DNA from: Marisa cornuarietis
Taxonomy: Eukaryota; Mollusca; Gastropoda; Architaenioglossa; Ampullariidae
Assembly: GCA_004794655.1 (NCBI GenBank)
Contig: SMMW01000584.1
Coordinates: 1-64,000 of the forward strand
DNA length: 64,000 nt
Reading direction: 5' to 3'
Shown here: positions 51,486 through 64,000 of the stretch, one piece after another
Numbering within the stretch: the first letter of the stretch is position 1
How the letters are laid out: the number at the start of each line of letters is the position of its first letter
Made by a program: the position numbers and the translations under genes
Notes under the pieces: model-generated
Seen by the model: only the letters and a program-made list of their open reading frames with translations
Told to the model about the DNA's origin: nothing
Database searches by the model: none

Positions 51486-54400
51486 ATGCTCCGCCTTGTT
51501 TTGTGGTTGGTGCTCGGAGTGGGTCTGTCCTCAGCGGCAAATCTGCGGTCTGTAAGTAAAGCCTTATAAGTAGAATTAAGATAAAGGGGTTGTCATGACC
51601 AGTTTTTTCCAGCCAAGGTATTCCAAGACGAGTTTCATACGGACAACACACAACATGAACATTGCATGAATGTACAACTTATTTCTAAACTCTTGAAGAA
51701 AAACTTGAAGCTGCTTACTCATCCAACTAATAAAACTAGGTCACCTCCGCTAGTAGCAGACGTAAGTACAATCATTCTTTACCTTAAAATAGTAAGCAAA
51801 GGAACTTGGTTCAAAAGAAGAGTTAGTAACACAGTACAAACAGCAGCAGTGGTGTGACTTAAAATACACATCAGTATGAACGGTTGAACTAGTACAAGAT
51901 TGATCAGTGGTAATACTCAAAATAGTTTAATATATATCACAACAAGACTAGATGTCGATCTCTTTGACTTATAAAGATCAATCCAGTACGGAGAGAGAGG
52001 TAATCAGCTGCCTTGTCGTCCACTCAGAGGTCGACACTAACTGTGTGCTCTGTCTGTGTGCGCAGCTCCCGGACTTGGCGACAGACGCCGAGCTAATGGA
52101 CCACGTGAGGCGAATAACACGAGCCGGTGAGTAGGATAACTCTCGAATCGTCAGGGTAGTTATCTCCACTTTAGAGTCGGTATAGAAGCTCTTTTGTCGT
52201 CTGACACGTGAGTCGGGTGAGTGATTTCCTCTTGTATGTTTTCAAACTGATGTGCTCACGTGTGTCTGTGAGTGCTATGTCTGTACCTGAATGGATGTGT
52301 GTGTGTGTGTGTGTGTTGGAGTAAACATGCATGTTTGTGCATATTGACGGTGACAGTTCACACGAAGAGCTTGCCTTAAGCGGCGTTATTTAAACAAAAT
52401 ACAATAAAACAAAAAACTAGTATAGTCAGGTTGTCAGCTGTTAATGCCAAATGTCACTGACACATGTTTTTTAATGATTCACATGCTAATGAATTCTGTT
52501 TTCTCAGTTAACGCTGAGGGATATGACATTGCGACCTTACATGGAATTAGTGTCCTCTCTGGATACGAAAAACGGTGAGTGAACGTTTGACTAACAAACA
52601 CATCAAATATGTACCAGAACATGACGAGTCAGTCAGTCGGTCGGTCGACAAACATCAAGTAAACAAACAAATGTACAGCAACATATTCAGTTTAAATCTA
52701 TTCTACCCAGAGAGCTATTCAACATTCGAGTATATTTCCTAATTATCTGTCAGCCTCACCAAGCGGGATGTGGAGGACCACGCCACTCATCCGTCGACAG
52801 AGTCTAGAAACTTCGAGTTGCGCCTGACTTCTGGTGAGCGACTGCGCATGTCTGTACAGAAACGTTCGGCCATGAGTCCCGACGTGAAGGTGGTAGAACG
52901 TGCCTTTGGCAAGGAGAAGGTCAGCCGCCCACAAGTCAAGGATTGTTTCTTCAGCGGCGGCCTGGAGGGTGAAAAGGGGCACGTCTCGCTGTCACTGTGT
53001 AACGGACAGGTGGTAAGTGGCCCACCTTTGAACAGGTGGAAAGTGGTCGGTATACAGACAGGGAGGCTGGTAACTTGAAAGAATGAATCGGTTATAATTT
53101 TAAGACATCGACAAACGCATGTCTGGGAATGCACAGCTTGTACGGCAACTTTATTCTATTCAAACTATTCAATAAGCTAAAAATTGACTCAATTTCACGC
53201 AGATGGGAGCCATACGCGCAGGGAAACGAGACTACGAGGTGCACGCACTTCCGGAAACTGCTGCCATCAGGCGTCGCTCGGCAGACGAGCCTTTGCGCGC
53301 GCTCGTCACGTGGTCTGAGTCAGAGAAGGCCTCCAGCAAGCCTGACATTTCTAACGCTGACGCGACTGAACTTGATGAGGAAGATTCTGGTTTCAACCGC
53401 CCTGATCTTTCGAACGAAGACACGACTAAATCTGATGATTTAATCGAAGGTGACTTATAAGTTGTAAATGAGCAGAAATCAAAAGAAAAAAGATAAGAAA
53501 ATGAAACAGAAAGGAATGCGAAAAGAAAGGGAAAACAGAAAAAAATGCAAAGAAAAAAATAAAGATTTTTAAACTAAAGGAAAAGACATGAGTGAAGACG
53601 CTTTACAAGAGATAGACTATCACGTGCTGCTCTGTAAACAAACAACGTTATTGTCTGTTTTCTTGCTTTTTTATATTTTCCTCATTTGTTGATGACAGCA
53701 AATGAGTATCACTATTGTTTTCATTTCTCTTTTTTTCCCTCTGTGTGTCTTAGTTAGGATATTTAACGGTAAACGCAAGAATGGGAGGGAGAAAAAAAGT
53801 AAAAGACTTATATAGCGACCAATGATTTTTCATTCACACGCACGACGAAACAACCGAAAGAGTATACACTCACAGGTACATATTATTACAATGACACAGA
53901 TAGTTGTATAGGTGTAAATCGTATAGAAAAAGGAATTATAGACCCAACCAGTAAATCACGCGAAAACGCAAAGAAAATGATTCCTCCTTGATGTGGTGAG
54001 TTGCCTCATCCCGTTCATTTTCATTGCAACAGAGACACAGGCCTTTGCCTACAAAAATGCAACAATCGAGGTGGGTGTTTACCTGGACCGATTTTTTCTG
54101 GCAAAAGTGGAGGAAAAACTTGGACTGAGCACAACAGAGCAGCTTATGGATCTCGTCTCTCTCAAATGGAGTGGCGTGAGTAGTGCGCACCTTGTGTGTT
54201 GATTGTTATTTTTATTTGTTTGTTTCTCATTAGAGTTTTTATTGATAAGGGCTTTATTATCTCTCCTGCAATCCATATTTTTTGTCAACAGATCTACGCC
54301 CTGCTGTCAAATCCCGTGATTGTCGGTTTTAACATCACCATCAAAGTTGTGCACGTGGAAATCTGGCGAGAGTCCCCCGTGAGTACTGGACAAAATTAAA

Positions 54401-56138
54401 CTGATGACAGAATGAAACTGATGATCTTTTATGTTTATTGTGTTTGAATTTGCTGATTTATTTACAACGATATAATACCCTCTATTAAAGCAGTGGTGCG
54501 GTTTAAAGCCAAAATTGCTCTAAAATTTATTTCTTCTAATTTTATTACCACTGCCTTCGGCAGTTCTGCATCTGCTAACGATGTTTCTTCACCACTACTT
54601 CTACTTATGTTTCTACTGCTACTGTTACTACTATGCATACAACTAGAAACAGTATATTATTTTACTCTAGTTTCTGGAAAAGTCGGTTTTCCATGTATTC
54701 TGACTTAATTTTTTGGCGTCTTGTTTTGGACAGTCTTGGTACAACGAATCTAACTCCCACCTCGGCGGTCGTATGGGCAACCTGTGTGAATTCACCACTC
54801 ACATGCCCTTCGACCACATAATGCTGGAGTCCGAGTACGTCAGCTCTGAAGGAGTGATCTCATTTGTTTTCACCTCAAATCTTGTCTTTCTCTTAATCGC
54901 ACACCCCTTCCAGTTTTTATCATCCATCATTTTTCTGCCATTTTACTTACTTTTCAGTAAGTCTCTTCACTTAGCGTGGCACCATTTTAGTCTATTATCA
55001 TGCAAGTGTTTACCTTTGAAAAATGCTAAATAAAACATTCGTTACTTTAATCCAACAGGGACACTAAACCTTACCATGTAAAAGGTATAAGTTATCTGGG
55101 AACTATGTGCAACGAAAGATGGCGCTGCTCTGCGTCCAGGGGATCAAACTTTAATAGTTGGATCGAAGCTCACGAAACAGGCCACAGGTAAGACAAAACA
55201 CAAAATTGCAGTTCTTATAATGTTACGAAGCATGTCATGTCACTTGATGAAGAGGTCAGGTGGGAAAGTTTTAGCCAAATAAGGCATCAGTTGTACTTCG
55301 ACTCTCAGAAATAGGTGATGAGGGGTATGATTGAGAGATTCCTTAGTGCCTGCACCAAACAGAATGCTAAAAGCTTGCAAAGTGTTTCAGTTCTTATTTA
55401 AATATAAAATATATACACGGCTGACCAGCTGTTAGAAGTACACGCTTGCTTTTACACTCACCATATAAAGTAAACAACAACAACAACAATTATAGTCATC
55501 CTTTCCCAGTTAAGTCTTTCTTTCGCTCTTTCGTTAAATAGACTACAAGAATTCTAATCCCTCAGTGCATACCACCATGTCTGTGTCTCTTGTTTGACAT
55601 AAACCTTTTGTGCAGCATGGGTCTGAACCATGACTTTACCTTCACGTCTTGTGACCCCAACGTAACCCGTGGGTTCGTGTCCATGCAAGAGACTGTCTTC
55701 AGAGACTGTTACGCCCCGGTCCTGAATAGTTCTCTGAGGTACGGTAACATTTTATACTCTTTGATACATACCTTGCTGAGAACATTCAAAAATCATTCAA
55801 CCATTATCGCGTGCGCGAATACACACTCGCACAATATTAAAGAGTTTGAAGCCAGTCTTTTACTTGTAATCACATGTCTTCACTTTCTATTTGATACCAG
55901 CACCAAGGGCTGCCTGTTTAAAGACAACGTTGACATCTCCAAGTACAACAGCGTCAACGTCGTGCCCCTGTACAGAGGTAAAAACATGTTCTGGTCAACG
56001 TCAGCTTTACTTTTCAGTCCGCTTATCATTCATGTCTATAAAGTTGTGGAATTCGACGACGATGATGATGATGATGATGGATGATTGATGATTGATGATT
56101 GATGATTGATGATGATGATGATGATTGATGATTATGAT

Positions 56139-56221
<83 letters not shown>

Positions 56222-56802
56222 GGAACAGGTCAGAAGATTTCGCTGGATGACCAGTGCAAGCTGAATAATGGAGATGGATTCCAGTATCTGCACACTCCCT
56301 CTGCCGATGTAAGCGTTTAGCACAATTTTCTCAACTGATTATTTAAAAAAAATATACAGGCTAAGGAGAGTTTTGGATGTTGCAAAGGATAGATTTTAGG
56401 GTCTGTAGTGGACAAAACAGGATTTCTGTAATTTACGAGTCAGACACGTTTTAGACCGACAACAATTTAAATGAACCTGATCTCTTGCTGCGAGAAAAGG
56501 AATGAACACAAAGCTGAAAGATTTTAAACTGGATGTGTAGATATGTCAGTCAGTGAGTTAGTCAGTCAAGTCAAGTCAAGTCAGTCAGTCCATTGTTAAT
56601 AAAAATGTTTAATATATATATATATATTAGTTTGCTTAATCATTAACTCATACTAACATGAGTCCAACTATTTTCAGATTTGTGCAAATGTTACGTGTTT
56701 TAAAAAAAATCCATTTGGTGAACTTTCGGCGACGTCTACGTTTGTAGGAACTCCATGTGGAAAAGACCGAGTGAGTTTACGGACATCATTCGTTTACATA
56801 TG

Positions 56803-56857
<55 letters not shown>

Positions 56858-58464
56858 GTGTGCGTGAGCACGCGCATGTGTACGTGCCCATATCTATGTG
56901 TGTGTCTATATCTGAGGACGTTCTATGAGGTAAAATAAAACATTAATTTACAGATGTGTTTAAATGGTGCTTGCGTGCCATGGGTGAACACTGTCAACCC
57001 CAACTATGTGCGCCCTCTTGTGAGGGAAGGTGGCTGGGGACCATGGGGTCCGTCTTCTCCCTGTGACAACACTTGTGGCGATGCTGTCAGCGTCTCCACG
57101 CGACAATGTAACAACCCAGTGTAAGTCTTTAATCGTTACTATTGTTTCAGTATTCAGGTCTATGAAATAGTTTGTCCTCCTCATCATTCTATCAATCCCT
57201 CATTGTATTAATAAGGAATAATGTAATCAGCTTATCAAGGAAACAGTTTTATTAATGGACTGATTAACAACAGAAACAGTCAAACAGTAACACCAAGAAA
57301 ATGAATGGATATGCTTTAATAGTACATACAGTTGCAAGAACAGTGTTGTTCTAATCTGCAGACCACGGGTATCCACATTCTGCGTAGGAGCTGCTATCAA
57401 GGCACAGATGTGTCCGTCTCGACAGGTAAATATGTTCATAACAGTGCTTTACACGTACGTGTGTGTGTGTGTGTGAATGAAAAAGAGTATTGATTAAGGG
57501 AGAAGTGTGTGTGTGCGTGTGTATGCTTGAGTATTGAACTTTATACTGTGTGGACCTGAGCCCCTTTTACGCGAGCAACAGCAACAACAATCATCATCAT
57601 CAGCTTCATCCTCCTCCTCATAGATTATCAACAGTATCAACATCCAATATCAAACCTGAAGCAGTCTAGCCTTGGCTTGGGGGGGGGGGTAGATCAGGTG
57701 CATGCATAATTCAACAAAATTCCTTATATAGGCGGCGGACATCAGACGAGAAGTTTACGTATAGTTTATCTTCCTCACAACTCTTTTCACTGACCCCTGG
57801 ACTCCATTCTGTCAATCAAGGCGTGTTCGGGCGAGAGTAACGTGGAGTCGGAACTTGTCAATCAACGGGCCAAGGCCGTCTGCAGCAAGGTGAAGGTCAA
57901 CGGTGCCTCACTGTACAACTTGACTGGAGAGGGTCACGTGTACAATACAAGCGGCGGTGAGTTAACTGGAAAATGGGATCTGATTTTACGATAAAACGTC
58001 TGCTCTTTCTCATAGTTGACTTCACAAGTGAAGACATTTCGTGTTTAACAGTCCTCGTCGTTTTTTTTTCGTTTTTGTTTCTGCAGAGATAAACAAGTGC
58101 ACGGTGGACTGCAAAGTTGTTAAAAGCAAAACGACAGCCCGCTTTGCTCTACAGGACGGGACACCGTGCTGGGGTCTGGACACCGACAGGAAGCACGACT
58201 CTAATGTCAGAGGCATTTCGTGGCGATGTGTACAAGGCCAATGTCTGGTGAGTCTTCATCAATGTCGTCAACACAGAAGCTACTGCTAAAGCAAGACTTG
58301 TAGTTGTCATGCGCAACAGGCATTATGAAACATATCTGTCATACTGGTGGCTTCTCTGTCTTCAGGCCTTCGGATGTAACGGCAAGAGCCTGGGTGAGGG
58401 AGGCGGTGTGGAGAAAGACAGGTGTGGAGTGTGTGGCGGCGACGGCTCATCTTGTCCCAAGTAA
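51486..58464 (+). CDS. Copy E: spacer-less ADAMTS-type secreted metalloprotease (18 coding exons, 719 aa)
   Basis: Coding exons: 51486-51551, 52066-52126, 52508-52574, 52754-53012, 53203-53449, 54033-54175, 54292-54378, 54734-54834, 55059-55187, 55616-55738, 55901-55977, 56229-56308, 56678-56770, 56954-57120, 57362-57425, 57821-57956, 58087-58247, 58366-58464. One open frame results. The domain order is as in copy B; the catalytic motif is HETGHSMGLNHD at 382-393 and the end is CGVCGGDGSSCPK. Exon 5 is 42 nt longer than in B: a PDISN...T-type acidic unit is present twice. In exon 6 the pyrimidine-rich stretch used as acceptor in B is deleted, and the next in-phase AG (ending 54032) would remove three residues. 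Exon 9 has several changes near the active site (RWRCSASRGSNFN). B and E are recent duplicates. Confidence 0.88.
56136..56220. repeat. (GAT)n repeat abutting the exon 12 acceptor, copy E
   Basis: About 28 pure GAT units are preceded by a broken run with GATTGAT interruptions from 56060. TGGAACAG and exon 12 at 56229 follow. Confidence 0.9.
56816..56856. repeat. (GT)n microsatellite, copy E intron 13
   Basis: A GT tract follows a short TA run after exon 13. Copy B has a GTGG-rich tract at the same place (24051-24095). Confidence 0.85.
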
Positions 58465-58647
58465 CACTGTCAACCCTCACCATTGGACACACTAGACAGG
58501 AGGTAAGAAATAGCCCCACATACACACACACACACACACCATCGGTTCTTTTTTGTCGCAGTCTATAAATACAGTCTATGTCAAGACATCTCTAAAAGAA
58601 TGATTAGTTTGAAAACTAACCAACCTCTGCTCACATTATTTTTGCAG

Positions 58648-58815
58648 ATTTATTCAAAAGTTGAAGATGAATCCACTAAGACGACACTTGCCAGAAGAAC
58701 GTTTTTGTTATTGATAGGCCTTGTCTGAACTAATATTACACACCATATGTACATGTTATATTCATCTTCTGATAGTCTTCTTTTGACAAGACTGTTGAAT
58801 AAACAATTCAAGTAC
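58648..58815 (+). terminator. Copy E 3' UTR exon and polyadenylation signal
   Basis: The acceptor TTTTTGCAG ends at 58647. AATAAA lies at 58798-58803. The exon is longer than in B because about 75 bp are present between the shared start and the shared end. Confidence 0.55.
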
Positions 58816-58876
58816 AACCACTGTTGCTATTATTGTCTTTGTTCATGACTTAACAGTTATAATGGGCGTGCATCGA

Positions 58877-58908
<32 letters not shown>

Positions 58909-59587
58909 AATTTGTGCAGGCGCTCAGTTTATTTATAAAGAGAGAAAAGAAAACAGAAACTTTAAAGTATATAATTTAGGTAGATAAAAAGAAATTGAAA
59001 TAGTGTTTGTATACATACTCTAAATTTGATGTAAAATGTCCTTGAACATGAACAAATTAGAAAGCTTAAATTGTGAGCGAACATTTAGCACGTTGTAATA
59101 AGTCTGGAATACACAAAATCTCTGGCACTAGTATCAGCTATATTAAAGATAAAAATCTCCTCTCAGGATGTAACAAGATAGCCAAAAGACTGAGTGGCTC
59201 ATTCTTTTCATGACTCACTCATTGACCCGCTCATTGACTCACTGGCAGACTAATGACGAGAATTGTCCATGGACGAACAAGCAGTTGCGGACCAAATGTG
59301 TTTCTACCAGGACGGTGCGGGGTAGCAGGTGACGGTGACAATATCCCATGTGTCCAATGGCAGGTCCACCACGGGATAAAGAGCCGTATTATAAGCTCTG
59401 GTTCTGGGGCGGAATTCCAGTAAATAATCCCACTGTGCTAACAGGGAAGGATGTACAGGCTATGAGAGAAGGAGAAGAAAAGTGGAGAAAACCTGGAGTG
59501 CTGAAGACGTGAATTTCAGTTACTGGCACATAATCTGCAAAGGGTCCTACAGCAAAGTTGGAGAAACTGCGACACCTTAGCTGACAG
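58816..59587. other. 3' flank of copy E
   Basis: Partly shared with 25990-26360 after copy B (for example GGAAGGATGTACAGGC in both). It contains a TG tract at 58880-58904. No gene. Confidence 0.5.
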
Positions 59588-59589
59588 AA

Positions 59590-61745
59590 CAAACGAAATT
59601 TCTTTATTGCTTAGGCCGTGTGGCCTCAACATCGCGGAGGCGAGTACAGCTCATACAGTTTTAAGTAAAATATTACAGTTCAAGACATGGAAATATAGTT
59701 TAGCATAGACAATTGCATCAACAGTGTCAATAACAATATAGACAAATCTTTCTTCGTTTAGCTGCTGACAGTGTTGCGTCGTTTAAAACAGAGGTAAAGA
59801 TACCTGGCTAGGCAGGTAATATGTGATGTGTCATGAATCAGGGCTGGGAAGGTAAAGGCAGTTTGGTGAGTTGAATATTTCAAAGGCAGGAATTTACATC
59901 TTAGGTCTTTAAGTTGGGTGCATTGGAAAAGTAGGTGTATTTCATCGTCTTGTGAATTGTGACACAGAAGGCATTCCAAATTTGGCATTGGTGCTGATGC
60001 GTGCCTGTATTTGTGGGTTTTTAACTCAGAGATTCACATACGAAATCTAATTAGAGCATCTCTTAAGGACTTGTTGCTCACACAGTATAAATATGGTTCA
60101 ATTTGCAATTCCAATTTAAACTTCGCATACACAGTAAACCTAGGGCTCTCTGTAACATGACAATGCCAGTCTTGTTTATGACAGTCAACAAGTCGTTGCT
60201 TAAACACAGAGAGAAATTTGCCAGCATTTCGTACACCTTGATTCTCCCAGACATAGCCAAAGCCATACCTGTACAGAGTCTCACGCACTTAACACCCAGC
60301 ATGCTTTCCCTCTATTGTGAAGCTCAGCCAACATATTATATGCTTTGCGTGGAAGTCTCCTGGAGTCAAGCCTTGTCAGTCGTAACCAGTATCGGATGCA
60401 TGAGGTTTTGGAGTGCACTTAGAGGGGAAATCTGCCCGTGTCATCGTAGATCATATCGTTTGGGGGTTTTGAGCTGACATTACGTAATTTTTTCAATGTG
60501 AAAGTATGTGCCATTTGTACTGGGAGATTACTCTTTAATTAGCCCCATATTTCTGATTCGTATAAGAGCAACGGCTTTATCTCGCTATCGAAAAGCTTAA
60601 GTACAAGATCAGGTGTGTAGTCTTGGATTTTCCAAAGAGTTTTGAAAATTTGGACAATCCCTACTTTTGCTCTTGTTGTTAGGTCTCTGAAGGCAGATGA
60701 AAATGACAGCTTAGTAGTAAAGAATAGGCCCAGGTATTTATAGGAGTTTAACTACTTTCATCGCGTTGTTATTATATGTCCATTTTTCTCTGCTTGCTAG
60801 GTACCCACCCTTTCTAAACACAATTATGTTAGATTTTTCAAGGTTCACTGTAAGGTCTAGTGCTTTCGCGCTTTTAGAGAGTACATTTAATTGGTTTTGT
60901 AGACCGCTGGCAGTGTCGGACAACAGAACGATATCGTCTGCAAACAGTAAAATAAAGATTTCTAGAAGATCCGGATGAAGCTGAATCCCATGTTTTCCGT
61001 TCTCGACTATGTCTCGTGCTAGTTCATTTATAAGCAAGAAGAAGAGTATAGGGCTAGTTATTTCTCCTTGTTTTAGATCGTTTGGACAATGAAAAAAGTC
61101 CGAATGATCCGCTTTGGAGCGCACCCTAGCTTTAACGATTTTATAAAGGCTTTTCAGGGGGCGATGCATTTCCCATCGAATGCCTCTTTTCCAGAGAACC
61201 AGCCATAATTTTGTGAGAGAGAGCGAGTCAAAAGCTTTCTGAAAGTCTATGAAAGCTACGTATAGTTTCTTGTTTTGCAATAAGTGCTGTTGTACCATGG
61301 CGTATAGGGTAAAGATATGGTCAATTGTGGAGTGGTCTTTTCGGAAGTCCGCTTGTAGTTCATCAATGGCATTGGTTTCTTCAACCCAATCAGTCATGCG
61401 TTTATTTAATATGAACGTGTAAAGTTTGCTGCACACATTAAGGAGGGAGATACCTCTGTAAGTGATAGGGTCATCAGTATTTCCATTTTGTGTAGTGGGT
61501 GGATAGTAGCTTCTGACCATGATTCAGGAAACAGACATGAAGAGAATTTATGGTTAAACATCTCGACCAAGAAAGGTAAAATAGTGTCAGTATTATGTAT
61601 CACTAGTTCTGGTATTAGACCGTCGGGGCCAGCTGCTTTATTCACCGGCGTGAATCTTTTCTTGCTACTGTTCAAACATCTCGGTCAACATTTGTTTTAT
61701 ATCTTTATCATAATTACCAGTTTTTGTAGCAGTGTTGGTGTCTTC
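59590..61745 (-). mobile_element. Non-LTR retrotransposon (RT and C-terminal region), inactive
   Basis: Minus-strand frames in order are: 61675-61406 (NKAAGPDGLIPEL, an RT fingers motif), then a frameshift; 61520-60738 (260 codons: YRGISLLNVCSKLY, AFIDFQKAFDS, LKQGEITSPILF and the catalytic FADDIVLL); then broken frames to 59758, including CLLCHNSQDDEIHLLFQC, a Cys-His cluster common near LINE C-termini. Flank comparison with 26355 and 26970 after copy B shows that it sits in the E-side duplicate only. The 5' part with an endonuclease is missing. Confidence 0.75.
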
Positions 61746-61749
61746 TTCG

Positions 61750-61960
61750 TAATCACTTGCAAAGAACAGTGCCTTAGGTACATAAACTTGTATCTATTCA
61801 GCCGTCTAAGCAAAGTGATGCTGAAAATAATTCAGAACCTCATCAACCGCTACGTTTATCCAGTTATTTGGATGGGGGTGGACTTATTCCTCTTCGACGA
61901 CCACGTTCCAACGGACCAGCATGAGCGTTCATCAGATGTAACAGTCAAACAATGAATGAC
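61750..61960 (+). repeat. Shared B/E 3' flank, E-side copy
   Basis: Counterpart of 26970-27198, ending at GAATGACAGAATG where a second LINE begins. Confidence 0.7.
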
Positions 61961-63085
61961 AGAATGAACAAAACTCTTGAGAAAATTGTCAAAACTCTCA
62001 TCTTAACATCTGTAGAGAGTAAACTGGACCCACTGCAATTTGCTTACAGGAAGGGGAGGGGTGTCGACGATGCCAAGTTGTTCATTCTGAACACACTGTA
62101 TAAACATTTAGAAAAGCCCAAGTCACATGCCAGATTATTCTTCGCAGATTTTAGTTCTGCATTCAATACAGTGCAACCACACCTTTGGCGTCGAGACTGA
62201 TTTTTTTATTTTGACCTTCCACATCAACTTGTTTTATGGATAGTGGATTTTTTTACTTGTAGACAGAAGAGGGTTTATGTTAATAGTATTTATTCTGATA
62301 CCGTTAATACAAGCACTGGCTCCCCACAGGGCTGTTGTCTATCACCCCTGTTATTTATCATGTATAGCACGGAGGATAATAGCTACCTCATCAAGTTCTC
62401 TGATGATACTGCATTGTTGACTCTTTTACAGGAACATATGAAAGATCATGGTAATGCCTTAACAAATTTTGTACAGTGGTGCGATGAGAATTATCTAGAG
62501 TTAAATGTAAACAAAACTAAAGAAATAGTTATAGACTTTAGGAAGACCAAAGAGGATTTTGGTTATTCCCAGTGTGATACATAGTAAACCTGTTGAAACT
62601 GTTAATTCCTTCAGGTATCTGGGAACTATTTTTGATAGCCAGCTCAAATGGAACTTAAACACCGAACACATTGTTAAACGTGGCCAACAAAGAATGTATC
62701 TTTTGCGAAAGTTAAATAGCTTTTCAGTTAGTCAAGTAATCTTAGGCCGTTTTTACCAGTCATTCATTGAGAGTCTCCTATCTTTCTCATTTGTATGCTG
62801 GTTTCGCAATCTTTCTGTCCATGATAGGAATAGTCTGAACAGTGTTGTGAACATCTGTTCTAAGACAATTGGTATCAAACAGAGGGATTTAGCTTCTTTT
62901 TGTGACCAGCAAATAGTACGGAAAGCTTCATGTATTTTATCATTACCTGAACATGTACTAACAAAAGAATTTGTATTATTGAGCTCAGGTAAACGTTGCC
63001 ATGCCTATATGTAAGAGCAACAGACACCTGAAATCATTTGTGCCATCTGCAGTCCAGTTGCTCAGTCTTAGATGAATTGTCAACG

Positions 63086-63143
<58 letters not shown>
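61955..63143 (+). mobile_element. 5'-truncated CR1/L2-like LINE, frameshifted
   Basis: The + frames encode LDPLQFAYRKGRGVDDA and FADFSSAFNTVQPH (to 62200), then after a frame change GSPQGCCLSPLLF and FSDDTALL (62243-62584), then after another shift FRYLGTIFDSQLKWN and IESLLSFSFVCW (62559-63014). SDD replaces the usual ADD. The element ends in a (TG)n tail, 63083-63143. It is a different family from the LINE at 59590-61745 and lies in the opposite orientation. Confidence 0.75.
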
Positions 63144-63145
<2 letters not shown>

Positions 63146-63146
63146 T

Positions 63147-63835
63147 TGTTACGGATGAAACGTTGTTGAACGTTGGAAATGTTGAAAAGTCCGTAATTAG
63201 ATTGAGCGGCGTAACATAAGTCCCATGTGCCTATGTCGTCGTCAATGGCTCGTTATGGGTCCTTAATCTGCGGTGCCAGCCTCTCCACGAAAACAGAGTA
63301 TTGCAGTCAAGAATATTTCCACTAAAATGCTTTATTCACCAAGTTCATACAGCGAGCTTCACTCAATCAAGCGGCAATACACGCCGGCCACACGATTACA
63401 ACAGCTTATTCTGACAAAGATCCTAGCAGCGACTTCCTGCTACTCTAACGGCGACACACGGGCCCGACACAACAACTGAACAGCAACACACGCTGACTAA
63501 AACCACACTAAGGCTACACAGGCCTGAATCAACTAGCGGCGCTATACGCACGCACAAAACTGTCTACTATACACTCGCTCGCCTTCCTTCCTGAAACACT
63601 CATTCACACTGCTTATATACATGATATAAACACGTCTGGAAACATCGAGCATCCACTCGTCACGCATGCGCACTCTCACACTGAACATTCTGGGGTATCC
63701 AGGCTTGCGTCAGACACCCGCTCACACACCCGCTAGAAGGATCTCGGCGCGCCTGGATACAGTCACCGGGGTCAACATGTCAACAAAGCGCCGGTGACCC
63801 GTCACACAGACCGCTACCGCATTTAATTCGTAACA
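63147..63835 (-). mobile_element. Solo LTR (Ty3-type ends) with 5-bp target duplication
   Basis: The 689-bp block begins TGTTACGG and ends CGTAACA, with GTGAT on both sides (63142-63146 and 63836-63840). TG...CA ends and a 5-bp duplication are typical of LTR retrotransposons. On the minus strand TATATAAG occurs near 63615 and AATAAA near 63331, giving the likely orientation. There is no internal coding region, as expected after recombination between two LTRs. It was inserted into the microsatellite tail of the preceding LINE. Confidence 0.75.
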
Positions 63836-63840
63836 GTGAT

Positions 63841-64000
63841 GTTGTATGTACATACTTGATTTCCTTGTTGTAATTTTTTTATCTCTATATATATATATGA
63901 TATATGCTACTTGCCCACTTCTTTCTTTTTTTTTCATTTTTCTTCATTGTTGAACTAGAGCACATTCCCATATTCAATCGCCCACTGGGAAAAATAAAGT
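63841..64000. other. Right end of window, nothing recognised
   Basis: AT-rich sequence with a short TA repeat at about 63886-63900. No feature is supported. Confidence 0.5.

Overview
The window looks like nuclear DNA of an invertebrate animal, most likely a mollusc (gastropod-like). It is AT-rich, has many short GT-AG exons, and carries many dinucleotide and trinucleotide repeats, tRNA-derived SINEs, CR1/L2-like LINE fragments and a Ty3-type solo LTR. The species guess is inference; nothing in the window names it.

The window is essentially one gene cluster. Four paralogous genes appear intact, each with 18 coding exons and the same exon phases: copy A (+, 1105-8696), copy B (+, 18780-25643), copy C (-, 41107-32296) and copy E (+, 51486-58464). 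Summing the exons gives open frames of 702, 709, 710 and 719 residues. Each predicted protein is a compact secreted ADAMTS-type zinc metalloprotease: signal peptide, reprolysin propeptide, basic cleavage site with acidic linker, metalloprotease domain with HExxHxxGxxHD, disintegrin-like region, one thrombospondin type 1 repeat and a cysteine-rich domain. All four stop right after the CGVCGG motif, so the spacer and C-terminal TSP repeats of ordinary ADAMTS proteins are absent.

Between the intact genes lie relics. Block F (9.3-15.35 kb, +) keeps an upstream module, part of intron 17, a frameshifted last exon and the 3' flank of a C-like gene, plus an inverted piece of exon 11. Block G (16.26-15.35 kb, -) keeps a promoter and 5' leader only. 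Copy D (-, 49821-46362) is a divergent, frameshifted pseudogene. A 54-bp fragment of exon 17 sits at 27199-27252. B and E with their flanks form a recent direct segmental duplication. F and the C gene with its flanks form a large inverted duplication.

Transposable elements mark the duplication history: a CR1/L2-like LINE in F, two RT-bearing LINEs after E, tRNA-SINEs at 15.6, 16.75 and 28.2 kb, a foldback-like element with sub-repeat inverted ends at 13.45-14.18 kb, a TIR element inside a SINE at 28.44 kb, and a solo LTR at 63.15-63.84 kb. The intact genes share a core promoter (TATAAATACGTCC with a CAG start site 30 bp downstream). They also share a trinucleotide microsatellite that directly abuts the exon 12 splice acceptor.
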